DNA from: Burkholderiaceae bacterium
GTDB lineage: Bacteria; Pseudomonadota; Gammaproteobacteria; Burkholderiales; Burkholderiaceae_C
DNA: 64,000 nt
Assembly: GCA_024235915.1 (NCBI GenBank)
Contig: JACKLO010000017.1
Location: 80,740-144,739 of the forward strand
Reading direction: 5' to 3'
Both the position numbers and the translations under genes were made by a program. Below, piece by piece: positions 26,222-34,343 of this stretch. The notes under the pieces were generated by a model. The model was not told where the DNA came from and ran no database searches. It was given only the letters and a program-made list of their open reading frames with translations. The stretch's first letter is position 1. Each line of letters begins with the position of its first letter.

Positions 26222-27019
26222 TCAGCGCTGGCGGCGCACGAAGCTGCCGATGGCGAGCAGGCCGCTCAGCAGCAGGGCGTAGGTGCCCGGCTCCGGCACG
26301 GCGGTGACGCTGAAACTCAGGTTGTCGATGGCCAGGCCATGGTCGCTGCCGGCGTCGTTGACCTCGGCCCAGCGCAGCCACAGCGTCTGGCCAGCGGCCC
26401 AGTCCAGCGCCACGCTGCCGCCCACGCCTGCCGCCAAGCCGGCGCTGTTGCCGTCCACGGCGGCCGCGGTGCTGCCAGTGACGGGCGAGGTCCAGTCGAA
26501 GCCGGCACCGGGGCTCACCCAGGTGGTCACGCTGTCGAAGCTGGCGCCCAGCCCGTAGGCCAGCGCCATGCTCTGCTCGCTGGTGTTGCCGCCGTTGCGC
26601 CACTGTTCGCCGTCAAACGCCAGGCTGAAGCCGGTCAGGGTGCTGCCGGTGGCGTTGTCGAAGGCCACCGCGATCCAGCCGGCCAGGTTGCCACTGGCCG
26701 GGCTGCCGAAGTAGCTGCCGCCGGACCCGGTGCCGCCCAGGGCGCGCTCGCTGCTGCCGCTGGCGCCAAAGCTGTAGAAGCTGCCGGCGTTGGAGCCGCC
26801 GGTGTCGGCACGGTAGCTGCTGATGGCCGCACCCGCCGCGTTGAACAGGCTCCAGCCTGCCAGCGTGCTGTCGTTGGCCCAGGCATTGGCGGTGCCGCTG
26901 GTGGCCAGGCTGTCGAAGTCCTGCTGGTAGACGTCGTCGGCCGACGTGATCTGGACGGCGGCGAAGGCCGGCGCGGCCAGGGTGGTGGCCAGCAGCGTGG
27001 CCAGGATGGTGGTGCGCAT
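26222..27019 (-). CDS. PEP-CTERM sorting domain protein
   Basis: The 265-residue protein has a signal peptide (MRTTILATLLATTLAAPAFA) and the sorting tag VPEPGTYALLLSGLLAIGSF then VRRQR at its end. The body is Ser/Gly/Ala-rich and predicted beta sandwich, with DFDSLATSGTANAW near the start and TLWLRWAEVNDAGSDHGLAI near the end. This pattern is common in surface proteins found with ExeM-type nucleases. It lies 5 bp upstream of the nuclease gene. Exosortase genes are not in this window. Confidence 0.9.
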   Translation of the reverse strand: MRTTILATLLATTLAAPAFAAVQITSADDVYQQDFDSLATSGTANAWANDSTLAGWSLFNAAGAAISSYRADTGGSNAGSFYSFGASGSSERALGGTGSGGSYFGSPASGNLAGWIAVAFDNATGSTLTGFSLAFDGEQWRNGGNTSEQSMALAYGLGASFDSVTTWVSPGAGFDWTSPVTGSTAAAVDGNSAGLAAGVGGSVALDWAAGQTLWLRWAEVNDAGSDHGLAIDNLSFSVTAVPEPGTYALLLSGLLAIGSFVRRQR

Positions 27020-27185
27020 GGAAAGGGTCCTCCTCGGGGTGTGCGCGCACGCTAGAGGCGCCGTGTGAAACCCGCGTGACGCACGGGAGCGCCACCCCCA
27101 AAGCCGGTGGCGTGGGCGGCGCTGGGGAATTCGCCGCGATTTCCTGCTTCCACCCACAGGACAGCCAAACTTCGAGGAGCCCGCC

Positions 27186-27590
27186 ATGACACCACTGACA
27201 ACGACCCGCCGCCTCATTCGCCAGCCACGGCTGACCGCACCCGCGCTGGCGCTGGTGGCGCTGATGCTGGCCGGCTGCGCGTCCACCGGCGTCGTCCAGG
27301 TCGGCGCGTCCCGCTTCGCCGCCAAACCCGAGGGCTGCCGGCTGGACGTCTACGCATCACGCCAGGACGTCAAACGCCCCTTCGAGGCCATCTGCCTGAT
27401 CTCCAGCGAAAGCGGCCGTACCCTGTTCAACGACCGCAGCGACGAAGGCCGCGTCGAGGCCGTGCGCGAGCAGGCCTGCGCCTGTGGCGCCGACGCGGTG
27501 ATCATGCGCGAGCTGGTGCGCTCGGCCACGCAGTTCGGCGTGGGCTATTCAGGCGTGCGCGTTTCGGCCGAGGCCATCGTCTACCGCTGA
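27186..27590 (+). CDS. Small putative lipoprotein
   Basis: The 134-residue product has a lipoprotein signal with lipobox LAGC near residues 28-31 (ALVALMLAGCASTG), so it should be anchored to the outer membrane. The mature part has four Cys (EGCRLDVY, AICLIS, QACACGADAVIM). The ACACGADAV segment is reminiscent of YbjQ/Rcs-type stress lipoproteins, but I cannot assign a family. It is preceded by a good GAGGAG box at 27174-27179 and is divergent from the PEP-CTERM/nuclease operon. Confidence 0.8.
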   Translation: MTPLTTTRRLIRQPRLTAPALALVALMLAGCASTGVVQVGASRFAAKPEGCRLDVYASRQDVKRPFEAICLISSESGRTLFNDRSDEGRVEAVREQACACGADAVIMRELVRSATQFGVGYSGVRVSAEAIVYR

Positions 27591-27615
27591 CACTGCGGCG
27601 CAACGTCAGCGCCGT

Positions 27616-28521
27616 TCAAGCCTCGTTGGCCACCCCGGCCGCCACATGGCCGGCGGGCACGTGGCCCGCGGCGCTTTCGACATGGCCGGTCTGGTCGTCG
27701 AAGAAGAAGTCGGGCTCGAACTCGCGCAGGAACGGGCCCTTGGGCAGGCCGCCCAGGAACATCGCTTCGTCGATGTCGATGCGCCACTGCATCAGCGTGC
27801 GGATGGCGCGTTCATGCGCCGGGGCGCTGCGCGCCGTGACCAGCGCCGTGCGCACGCGCATGCCCGGCGCCGGCGACTGCTGCAGCCGGTGCAGGGCTTC
27901 CAGCAGCGGCTTGAAGGGGCCGGGTGCCAGCGGTGTGTCCACCCGGGTGCGCTCGTGGTCCTGGAAGGCGGGCAGGCCGCCCTGCTGGTAGACGCGCTCC
28001 GCCTCGTCGGAGAACAGCACCGCGTCGCCGTCGAAGGCGATGCGCAGTTCCTCGGGGTGGGCGTCGGACGCGCGCACCGCATGCGTGGCCACACGCGCGG
28101 CCGGCACGCCGGCGGCCAGGGCGCCCCGCACGTCGGCTTCGTTGGCCGACAGGAACAGGTGCGCCGCCAGCGGCTTGAGGTAGCGCCACGGGCTCTGGCC
28201 GCGGGTGAACACGCCGCGTTCGATGGGCAGGCCGTAGTGCTGGGCGGAGCGGTAGACCCGCATGCCCGAGACCGGGTCGTTGCGCGACAGGATCACCACC
28301 TCCACCCGCGGTGTGGCCGGTTCGGCGCGGTTGAAGGCCAGCAGCTTGTGCACCAGCGAAAACGCCACGCCGGGGGGTGCCGGCGTGTCCAGCCGCTGCA
28401 GCTGCAGCTGCATGTAGGCGCGGTCGTCGGCCGCCTCGAAAAGGCGGTTTTCCTCCTCGAAGTCGAACAGCGCGCGCGAGGAGATCGCGACGACGAAACG
28501 GCCTTCGAGTGATGCGGGCAT
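27616..28521 (-). CDS. Cytosolic 5'-nucleotidase (PF06189 family)
   Basis: The 301-residue protein from the ATG at 28521 (MPASLEGRFVVAISSRALFDF) resembles the bacterial relatives of cytosolic IMP/AMP 5'-nucleotidase 1. Visible segments are VVAISSRALFDFEEENRLF, VVILSRNDPVSGMRVY, LFLSANEADVR, FDGDAVLFSDEAERVY and a late EPDFFFDDQTGHVESAA. The FDGDAVLFSDE stretch and the DDQ near the end fit a HAD-like Mg site. It should dephosphorylate nucleoside monophosphates. A short GHVxAGHV repeat occurs at the C-terminus. Confidence 0.87.
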   Translation of the reverse strand: MPASLEGRFVVAISSRALFDFEEENRLFEAADDRAYMQLQLQRLDTPAPPGVAFSLVHKLLAFNRAEPATPRVEVVILSRNDPVSGMRVYRSAQHYGLPIERGVFTRGQSPWRYLKPLAAHLFLSANEADVRGALAAGVPAARVATHAVRASDAHPEELRIAFDGDAVLFSDEAERVYQQGGLPAFQDHERTRVDTPLAPGPFKPLLEALHRLQQSPAPGMRVRTALVTARSAPAHERAIRTLMQWRIDIDEAMFLGGLPKGPFLREFEPDFFFDDQTGHVESAAGHVPAGHVAAGVANEA

Positions 28522-28552
28522 GGGGCCATCATAGGCGCGGCACAATGCCCCG

Positions 28553-29098
28553 ATGCATCGCCGTCACCTGTTGCGCAGCCTGGCCGTCGCCAGTCTGGGG
28601 CCCGTGGTTCCCGCCCTGTTCGCGGCCGAGTTCCGCGAGCTCAAGTGGGAGGAACTGGTGCCCAAGGACTGGGACCCGCTGAAGGACCTCAAGGGCATGG
28701 GCCTCGGGGCGCCCGAAGGCAGCGGCATGAACGATGGCGACCCCAAGGCGCAGGCCATGCTGGAGAAGCTGCGCGAGATCTGGGACCGCGCGCCCACCGT
28801 GGCCGCGATGGACGGCCGAGCCGTGCGCCTGCCGGGCTTCGTGGTGCCGCTGGACGAAACCCCGGCCGGCCTGACGTCCTTCCTGCTCGTGCCCTACTTC
28901 GGCGCCTGCATCCACACGCCGCCGCCGCCCGCGAACCAGATCGTGTTCGTGCAGGCGAAGGCGCCGGTGAAGTCGCGCACCATGGAGGCGGTCTGGGTGC
29001 GCGGCACGCTGAAGATCGAGCGTGCCGCGTCCAGCATGGGCACCAGCGGCTACCGCCTGGATGCGGTCGGCGTGGAACCCTACGTCGAGAAGCGCTGA
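28553..29098 (+). CDS. DUF3299 domain-containing exported protein
   Basis: The 181-residue protein begins MHRRHLLRSLAVASLGPVVPALFAAEF, a Tat-like or Sec signal peptide. The rest fits DUF3299: KWEELVPKDWDPL, a conserved LPGFVVPLDETPAGLTSFLLVPYFGACIHTPPPPANQIVFV segment with one Cys, and a C-terminal GTSGYRLDAVGVEPY. These proteins are often found near lipoprotein or metal ABC transporters and are thought to be periplasmic, but the function is unknown. It is followed closely by the AI-2E family gene. Confidence 0.88.
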   Translation: MHRRHLLRSLAVASLGPVVPALFAAEFRELKWEELVPKDWDPLKDLKGMGLGAPEGSGMNDGDPKAQAMLEKLREIWDRAPTVAAMDGRAVRLPGFVVPLDETPAGLTSFLLVPYFGACIHTPPPPANQIVFVQAKAPVKSRTMEAVWVRGTLKIERAASSMGTSGYRLDAVGVEPYVEKR

Positions 29099-29102
29099 CG
29101 CC

Positions 29103-30347
29103 GTGGCGATCCGCGACGACGAGCGTGCCGCAGGCGCACATGACGCCCCCGGCGATGCCCGCCTGGCCCTGGCCCAGACGACACTGGGCGTGCTGGCGCT
29201 GGCGGCGCTGATCGTCAGCGCGCTGTGGGTGCTGCGGCCCTTCGTCGGCCCGGCCATCTGGGCGGCCATGGTCGTCATCGCCACCTGGCCGCTGATGCGC
29301 CGGGTGCAGGCGCTGGCCGGAGGGCGGCGCTGGCTGGCCACCACGGTGATGTCGCTGGCGCTGCTGCTGCTGTTCGTGGTGCCGCTGGTGGTGGCCATCG
29401 TCACCATCGTCGGCAACGTGGACCGCATCGTCGAATGGGCCAAGCTGGCAGCCTCGTTCCGCATGGCCGAGCCACCGGCCTGGCTGGCCACGCTGCCGGT
29501 GGTGGGGCCGATGCTGGTAGACCTGTGGCAGAGCCTGGTCGCCGCTGGCGTGGACGGACTGCTGGAGCGCCTGGCACCGTATGCCGGCAACCTGACGCGC
29601 TGGTTCGTCAGCGAGGTCGGCAGCCTGGGCTACCTGATCGTGCAGTTCCTGGGCACCGTGGCCATCGCCGCCGTGATGTACCAGGGCGGCGAGGCCTGGG
29701 CCGCCACCGTGCTGCGCATCGGCGAGCGCCTGGGCGGCTCGCGTGGCCGCCATGTGGTGGAACTGGCGGGCGACGCGGTGCGCGGCGTGGCGCTGGGCGT
29801 GGGTGTCACGGCGCTGGTGCAGTCGCTGCTCGGCGGGCTGGCGCTGAAGATCGCCGGCGTGCCGCTGGCCGGGCTGCTGACCGCCGTGATGCTGATGCTG
29901 TGCCTGGCCCAGGTGGGGCCGCTGCCGGTGCTGCTGGCGGCCGTGGGCTGGCTGTTCTGGCAGGGCGACACACCCTGGGCCATCGCGCTGCTGGTGGCGG
30001 CGGTGGTGGTGGGCACCATCGACAACGTGATCCGCCCGGTGCTCATCCGCCTGGGCGCGGACCTGCCCATGCTGCTGATCCTGGCCGGCGTCATCGGCGG
30101 GCTGTTCGCCTTCGGCCTGGTGGGCATCTTCGTCGGCCCGGTGGTGCTGGCCGTGGCCTGGACGCTGCTGGCGGCCTGGATCGGTGATGAAGACGTGTTA
30201 GCCCTGGACGCCGTCCCACAGCAGCTTGAGCCCGGTGAGCAGCATGCCGAGCTCGAACAGGCCGTAGAACAGCCGCGGCGGAATGATGCGCACGACGCGC
30301 ACGCCGAGCCAGACACCCAGCGGGGCCAGGGGCAGCAGCACGGCTGA
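29103..30347 (+). CDS. AI-2E family (PerM-like) membrane transporter
   Basis: The start is a GTG at 29103, 4 bp after the DUF3299 stop. About eight membrane helices are visible across residues 25-365, with the family end segment GTIDNVIRPVLIRLGADLPMLLILAGVIGGLFAFGLVGIFVGPV. Members export small molecules or sodium; the substrate is unknown. Oddly, the last 50 residues, after WIGDEDV, are hydrophilic, rich in Gln, Glu and His, and are encoded antisense to the end of the converging TauE/SafE gene, which suggests a lost stop codon. Confidence 0.87.
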   Translation: MAIRDDERAAGAHDAPGDARLALAQTTLGVLALAALIVSALWVLRPFVGPAIWAAMVVIATWPLMRRVQALAGGRRWLATTVMSLALLLLFVVPLVVAIVTIVGNVDRIVEWAKLAASFRMAEPPAWLATLPVVGPMLVDLWQSLVAAGVDGLLERLAPYAGNLTRWFVSEVGSLGYLIVQFLGTVAIAAVMYQGGEAWAATVLRIGERLGGSRGRHVVELAGDAVRGVALGVGVTALVQSLLGGLALKIAGVPLAGLLTAVMLMLCLAQVGPLPVLLAAVGWLFWQGDTPWAIALLVAAVVVGTIDNVIRPVLIRLGADLPMLLILAGVIGGLFAFGLVGIFVGPVVLAVAWTLLAAWIGDEDVLALDAVPQQLEPGEQHAELEQAVEQPRRNDAHDAHAEPDTQRGQGQQHG

Positions 30348-30944
30348 GGCCAGCAGGTTCTGGGTGTCGATCAGGCCCAGCCAGGCGTAGGGGATCCATT
30401 TCGACGCGTTGATGGCGGCAAAGAACACCGCCATCGTGGCCGTGAAGGTCATCGGCGGCAGCCGCAGCGGCATCACGTAGAAGCCGATCGGCGGGCTGCC
30501 GGCGTGGGCCACGAAGCTGGTGAAACCCGAGGTCATGCCCAGCAGCCAGCCCAGCCAGCGCGGTGGCGGCGGCGCGTCGCGCCGCGCGGGGAAGAAGCGG
30601 CGAATGGCCAGGAAGCCCAGCGTCAGGCCACCGACGATGCCGGCCACGACGTGTGCCGACAGCCAGCCGAACAGCACCGTGCCCAGCAGCGTGCCGGCCA
30701 GTCCCGCGGGCAGCAGCAGGCGGATCAGCGCGCGGTCGCGCTCGCGCCAGAGCGCCGCCAGCCCGAACCCGTCCATCACCGCCAGCAGCGGCAGCATGAT
30801 GGCCGCCGCCTGGGGCACCGGCATCGCCAGCGCCATCAGCGGCACCGCCAGCGCGCCGAAGCCGGCGCCGAAGCCGCTTTTGGACAGCCCCATCAGCAGC
30901 ACCGCCGGCACGGCGACGGCGTAGAAGCCGGGGTCGGTGAGCAA
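30198..30944 (-). CDS. Sulfite exporter TauE/SafE family protein
   Basis: The 248-residue membrane protein has about eight helices and the duplicated family motif: LLMGLSKSGFGAGFGALAVPLMALAM in the first half and MTSGFTSFVAHAGSPPIGFYVMPL in the second. The family exports organosulfonates or sulfite. The start is uncertain: the TTG at 30944 lies just after the stop of the nitroreductase gene and gives LTDPGFYAVAVP; no good ribosome-binding site is visible. It is likely cotranscribed with the nitroreductase. Confidence 0.88.
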   Translation of the reverse strand: MLTDPGFYAVAVPAVLLMGLSKSGFGAGFGALAVPLMALAMPVPQAAAIMLPLLAVMDGFGLAALWRERDRALIRLLLPAGLAGTLLGTVLFGWLSAHVVAGIVGGLTLGFLAIRRFFPARRDAPPPPRWLGWLLGMTSGFTSFVAHAGSPPIGFYVMPLRLPPMTFTATMAVFFAAINASKWIPYAWLGLIDTQNLLASAVLLPLAPLGVWLGVRVVRIIPPRLFYGLFELGMLLTGLKLLWDGVQG

Positions 30945-30946
30945 GA

Positions 30947-31522
30947 TCAGGCGAGGGTGCAGGCGGTCTCGAACGGGAGCCGCGGGTTGCGCGGCCGGGC
31001 CTGTGCCGGGTCGGCGTGGCCCAGGGTGCAGATGAAGTTGCTCTTCACGGCCGTGCCGGCGAAGAAGGCGGCGTCCACCTTGGCGGCGTCGAAACCGCTC
31101 ATCGGGCCGCAGTCCAGGCCCAGTGCGCGCGCGGCCAGGATCAGGTAACCACCCTGCAGGCTGCTGTTGCGGAAGGCCGTGTCCTGGATGGCGGCGTCCT
31201 TGCCCGCATACCAGCTGCGCGCGTCGGTCTGCGGGTAGAGCGTGGGCAGGTGCTCGTGGAACGCCAGGTCCATGCCGACGATGACGGTGACCGGCGCCGC
31301 CTGCACCCGCGGCGCATTGCCGGGCGACACACAAGCCAGCAGCTTGGCCTTGCCTTCCGGCGAGCGCACGAAGACGAAACGCGCTGGCGTGCTGTTGGCG
31401 GCCGTGGGGCCCCACTTGAGCAGGTCGTAGAGCGCGCGCAGGGTGTCGTCGGACACCGGGGTGTCGAGCCAGCCGCCGGGCGTGCGGGCATCGGTGAAGA
31501 GTTGGGCGGTGGTCAGGTTCAT
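30947..31522 (-). CDS. Nitroreductase family protein, RutE/malonic semialdehyde reductase-like
   Basis: The 191-residue protein matches the RutE subgroup: LFTDARTPGGWLDTPVSDDTLRALYDLLKWGPTAANSTPARFVFV at the start, then NSSLQGGYLILAARALGLDCGPMSGFD. It should bind FMN and reduce small carbonyl or nitro compounds with NADPH. No other rut genes are present, so use in pyrimidine breakdown is not supported by context. It is divergent from the DUF1841 gene with only 17 bp between the ATGs. Confidence 0.9.
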   Translation of the reverse strand: MNLTTAQLFTDARTPGGWLDTPVSDDTLRALYDLLKWGPTAANSTPARFVFVRSPEGKAKLLACVSPGNAPRVQAAPVTVIVGMDLAFHEHLPTLYPQTDARSWYAGKDAAIQDTAFRNSSLQGGYLILAARALGLDCGPMSGFDAAKVDAAFFAGTAVKSNFICTLGHADPAQARPRNPRLPFETACTLA

Positions 31523-31527
31523 GGCCT

Positions 31528-31537
31528 GACAATTGTC
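31528..31537. promoter_or_regulatory. Palindrome GACAATTGTC centred between two divergent start codons
   Basis: The 17-bp gap between the nitroreductase ATG (31522) and the DUF1841 ATG (31540) holds a perfect 10-bp palindrome. It gives a -10-like GACAAT on each strand, placed so that both transcripts would start at or within a few bases of their ATG. No good -35 box is seen on either side. It could equally be an operator. Confidence 0.4.
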
Positions 31538-31539
31538 GG

Positions 31540-31971
31540 ATGTTTGCCCCCAGCCAAGAGGACGTGCGCCGATTCTTCTGCGCCACCGCGGCCAAGCAGC
31601 GCGAGGGCTGCGTGCTGACGCCGATGGAAGCCATCGCCGCGCAGTGGATCGCCGAGCACCCGGAATACACCGGCGACCTGGCCGACGTGGACGCTGCTCT
31701 GGCCGCGGTCTACACGGTGGAGGACGGCCGCACCAACCCCTTCCTGCACCTGTCCATGCACCTGAGCATTGCCGAGCAGTGCAGCATCGACCAGCCGCGC
31801 GGCATCCGTCAGGCCGTGGACCTGCTGGCGGCGCGCCGGAATTCCCTGCACACCGCGCACCACGAGGTCATGGAATGCCTGGGCGAGATGATCTGGGCCA
31901 GCCAGCGCAGCGGCCTGCCGCCGGACGGTCTGGCCTACCTGGACGCCGTGCGGCGCCGCGCCACCACCTGA
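31540..31971 (+). CDS. DUF1841 family protein
   Basis: The 143-residue protein begins MFAPSQEDVRRFFCATAAKQ and has the family core TPMEAIAAQWIAEHPEYTGDL, NPFLHLSMHLSIAEQCSIDQPRGI and HHEVMECLGEMIWASQRSGLPPD. DUF1841 is a small helical domain conserved in Betaproteobacteria, cytosolic, of unknown function. The conserved His and Glu residues in HLSMHLSIAEQ and HHEVMECLGE could form a metal site, which I infer only from residue type. It converges on the patatin gene 8 bp downstream. Confidence 0.88.
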   Translation: MFAPSQEDVRRFFCATAAKQREGCVLTPMEAIAAQWIAEHPEYTGDLADVDAALAAVYTVEDGRTNPFLHLSMHLSIAEQCSIDQPRGIRQAVDLLAARRNSLHTAHHEVMECLGEMIWASQRSGLPPDGLAYLDAVRRRATT

Positions 31972-31978
31972 GCGCCCT

Positions 31979-34201
31979 TCAGGGCGTGCCCAGGAACAGG
32001 TAGGCGTTGTTGGCGCCGGCCGCCGAGTGGCCGATGCCGATGTAGACCGGCCCGAACGGCGTTTCGCCGCCCAGGTAGAGCGTGACCGACGTCAGGTTGC
32101 CCGGGTCCAGCGACACCGTGTAGGGGTTGGTCAGCCGCCCGCCTTCCAGCGCCAGGCCGAGCCGCATGTCGCCGCGCAGGCCCAAGGGCAGGCGGCCGAT
32201 GATGCGTTCGGCCCGCAGGTGGCCGTAGTGCACCGTGTCGGCCACCAGCTGGCCGGTGGCGTAGGCCGACAGGTTGAGGAAGCCGCCCAGCGTGCCGGCG
32301 TCGAACAGGGGCAGATCGCCCTGCGGTGAGCCGGTGTAGGCGGCACGGGCGCCGAAGACCCAGGCGCCCACCGACGCCGCGCCGCGCAGATCGGCGCTCA
32401 GACGGGTGTACTGGCCGTCGTGGTCCTTGTACCACTGCGCCCGCAGGGCCCAGCCGTCGGTGGGGAAGTACAGCCGGTTGAGCTGGTCGAGTTCCAGCGC
32501 CAGCAGCGTGCCACTGCTGCGCTTGCGCAGCTGGGATGGGTCGAACAGCTCCGGCCCCAGGTCCTCGTGCACACGGCCGTCCACCCCCTGCAGACCCAGG
32601 CGCAGCTGGCCCAGGCTGCGCAGGTCCATGCCCACGCTCACGGCAAGCGTGCGCCGTTCGACGTCGAAACGTGCGATGCGGCGGTCGTCCACGTAGAGGT
32701 CGCGCGGTTCGCTGGAGACACCGGCATCCAGTTGCGCAAACCAGCGCTGGGCCGGCTCCAGTGGCTGGTACCACTGCAGGTCCAACGCTGTGCGGCCACC
32801 CACCTCGGCACTGGCCAGCAGCTCGCCGCCAAGCTGGTTGATCCAGGTGCGGTGCAGCGCCACGCGCAGGCCGAAGCTGGAGCCCTGGCTCAGGGTCGAA
32901 TCCAGGTTGAGCGCAAAACGCAGGTAGTCCGGCCCCCAGGGCTTTTCCACCGGCAGCAGGCGCAGCACCTGCCGCCGGTGGGTGCTGACCAGTTCGTAAC
33001 CCACCTGCTCGTACCAGCCGTCGCCGTAGGCGCGCAGCAGGTCGCGGTTGAGGGCCTCGGTGTCCAGCGGGGCTTCGGTGGCCTGTGTGATGTGGCGCTG
33101 CACGGTGTCGGGCGTCACCCGCGACAGGCCTTCGATGCGCACCACGTCCACCGGGGTGCGGCCTTCGCGTTCACCGCGCAGCGCATACAGCCAGGGTCGC
33201 CAGCTGGCGTCGTCCACACCCAGCGGTGCCAGCGCATAGGCCACGAAGTCGGCCGCTTCGGCGCCGCGCGCCGCGGTGTCCGTGAAGCGCGCGAAGTCGG
33301 CCGCGGTGATGCCGTCGAGCACCGGCTTGATGTAGATGTCCTGGGGCCCGAGGGTGGCCAGCGAGCGGGTGACGTTCTGCTCCGTCAGCAGCGCCACCAT
33401 CTGCGCCGAGACGGACAACAGCGAGCCGATCTGGTCGGCCACCAGCAGCGGCGAGCCGACGTTGACGGCGATCACCACCTCCGCGCCGCAGCGTTCACGC
33501 ACCTCGCGCACCGGCAGGTTGTCCACCAGGCCGCCGTCCACCAGCTTGCGGCCGTCCAGGGTCAAGGGGGCCACCAGACCGGGCACCGCCATGCTGGCAC
33601 GCATGGCGGTGACCAGCGGCCCTTCGCGGAACACCACGCGGTCGCCGCTGCCGAGGTCGGTGGCCACGATGGACAGCGGCAGGCGCAGCGATTCCATGCG
33701 GCGGGCGCCGCGGTCGGCCCGCACCAGCTCGTTGATGAACAGCTGGATGCGCTGGCCCGACACCGCCCCGGGCGGGTAGGTGACGCCGTCAGGCCCGATG
33801 CCGGCTTCGCTGCCTGGCAGGAAGCGCCGCTGCAGCTGCTTCTGTCGGAAGGCGAGCTCGGTGTAGTCCGGGTTGTCCTGGAACATCGCGTTCCAGTCGG
33901 CACCGGCCATGGCCTTGCGCATCTCGGCCGGCGAGATGCCGGCCACCCAGGCCCCCGCCACCAGGGCGCCGAAGCTGGTGCCGGCGACGCAGTCCACCGG
34001 CACCTGCAGGCGTTCCAGCGTCTCCAGCACACCGATGTGCGCCGCACCGCGCGCACCGCCGCCACCGAGCACCAGGCCGACCCTGGGCCGCGGTGCGGCA
34101 GCGGTGGCCGCGGCAGCTGCGGCGGGCAGGGACATGCCGCACATCAAGCCGCACGTCAGGCCGCACATCAGGGCGAACAGAGGTCTCATCGGGTGCGGCA
34201 T
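31979..34201 (-). CDS. Patatin-like phospholipase with BamA-like C-terminal barrel (PlpD-type)
   Basis: The 740-residue protein has a signal peptide (Cys-rich hydrophobic stretch, residues 6-32) and a patatin domain at about 40-330 with oxyanion loop GGGGARGAAH, nucleophile GTSFG (Ser76) and Asp of DGG (222-224), the catalytic dyad. A POTRA-like region follows at about 340-430 (VVRIEGLSRVTPDTVQRHI), then an outer-membrane beta barrel to a terminal aromatic end (NAYLFLGTP). This is the layout of Pseudomonas PlpD, a type V secreted lipolytic enzyme. Start: ATG at 34201 with a weak AGG box; 34189 is an alternative. Confidence 0.93.
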   Translation of the reverse strand: MPHPMRPLFALMCGLTCGLMCGMSLPAAAAAATAAAPRPRVGLVLGGGGARGAAHIGVLETLERLQVPVDCVAGTSFGALVAGAWVAGISPAEMRKAMAGADWNAMFQDNPDYTELAFRQKQLQRRFLPGSEAGIGPDGVTYPPGAVSGQRIQLFINELVRADRGARRMESLRLPLSIVATDLGSGDRVVFREGPLVTAMRASMAVPGLVAPLTLDGRKLVDGGLVDNLPVREVRERCGAEVVIAVNVGSPLLVADQIGSLLSVSAQMVALLTEQNVTRSLATLGPQDIYIKPVLDGITAADFARFTDTAARGAEAADFVAYALAPLGVDDASWRPWLYALRGEREGRTPVDVVRIEGLSRVTPDTVQRHITQATEAPLDTEALNRDLLRAYGDGWYEQVGYELVSTHRRQVLRLLPVEKPWGPDYLRFALNLDSTLSQGSSFGLRVALHRTWINQLGGELLASAEVGGRTALDLQWYQPLEPAQRWFAQLDAGVSSEPRDLYVDDRRIARFDVERRTLAVSVGMDLRSLGQLRLGLQGVDGRVHEDLGPELFDPSQLRKRSSGTLLALELDQLNRLYFPTDGWALRAQWYKDHDGQYTRLSADLRGAASVGAWVFGARAAYTGSPQGDLPLFDAGTLGGFLNLSAYATGQLVADTVHYGHLRAERIIGRLPLGLRGDMRLGLALEGGRLTNPYTVSLDPGNLTSVTLYLGGETPFGPVYIGIGHSAAGANNAYLFLGTP

Positions 34202-34208
34202 TGTGGCC

Positions 34209-34261
34209 TGTCCGCTGTCCGCCCGCGGACAGCGCCGGACACCTGCGGACACCGGTGGACA
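34209..34261 (+). promoter_or_regulatory. Array of GGACA boxes with 10-bp period (putative enhancer)
   Basis: GGACA occurs at 34227, 34237, 34247 and 34257, exactly one helical turn apart, and its inverse TGTCC at 34209 and 34216. Two of the sites form a 9-bp-arm palindrome (34214-34222 with 34225-34233). The array lies about 55-110 bp upstream of the sigma-54 promoter and is therefore well placed to bind the NtrC-type regulator encoded in the operon. Confidence 0.7.
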
Positions 34262-34316
34262 GTGTGCTGTGGCTTCGGTCCTCAGGCAAATCAACCACTT
34301 GCGTCGCAGGTGTCGC

Positions 34317-34332
34317 TGGCACGGGGCGTGCA
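34317..34332 (+). promoter_or_regulatory. Sigma-54 (-24/-12) promoter of the exporter operon
   Basis: TGGCACGGGGCGTGCA fits the consensus TGGCACG-N4-TTGCA with one mismatch, and the invariant GG (34318-34319) and GC (34330-34331) are 10 bp apart as required. Predicted transcription start is at about 34343, next to the ATG at 34344, so the mRNA may be leaderless or start slightly upstream. Confidence 0.65.
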
Positions 34333-34343
34333 ACCCGGGTGTC

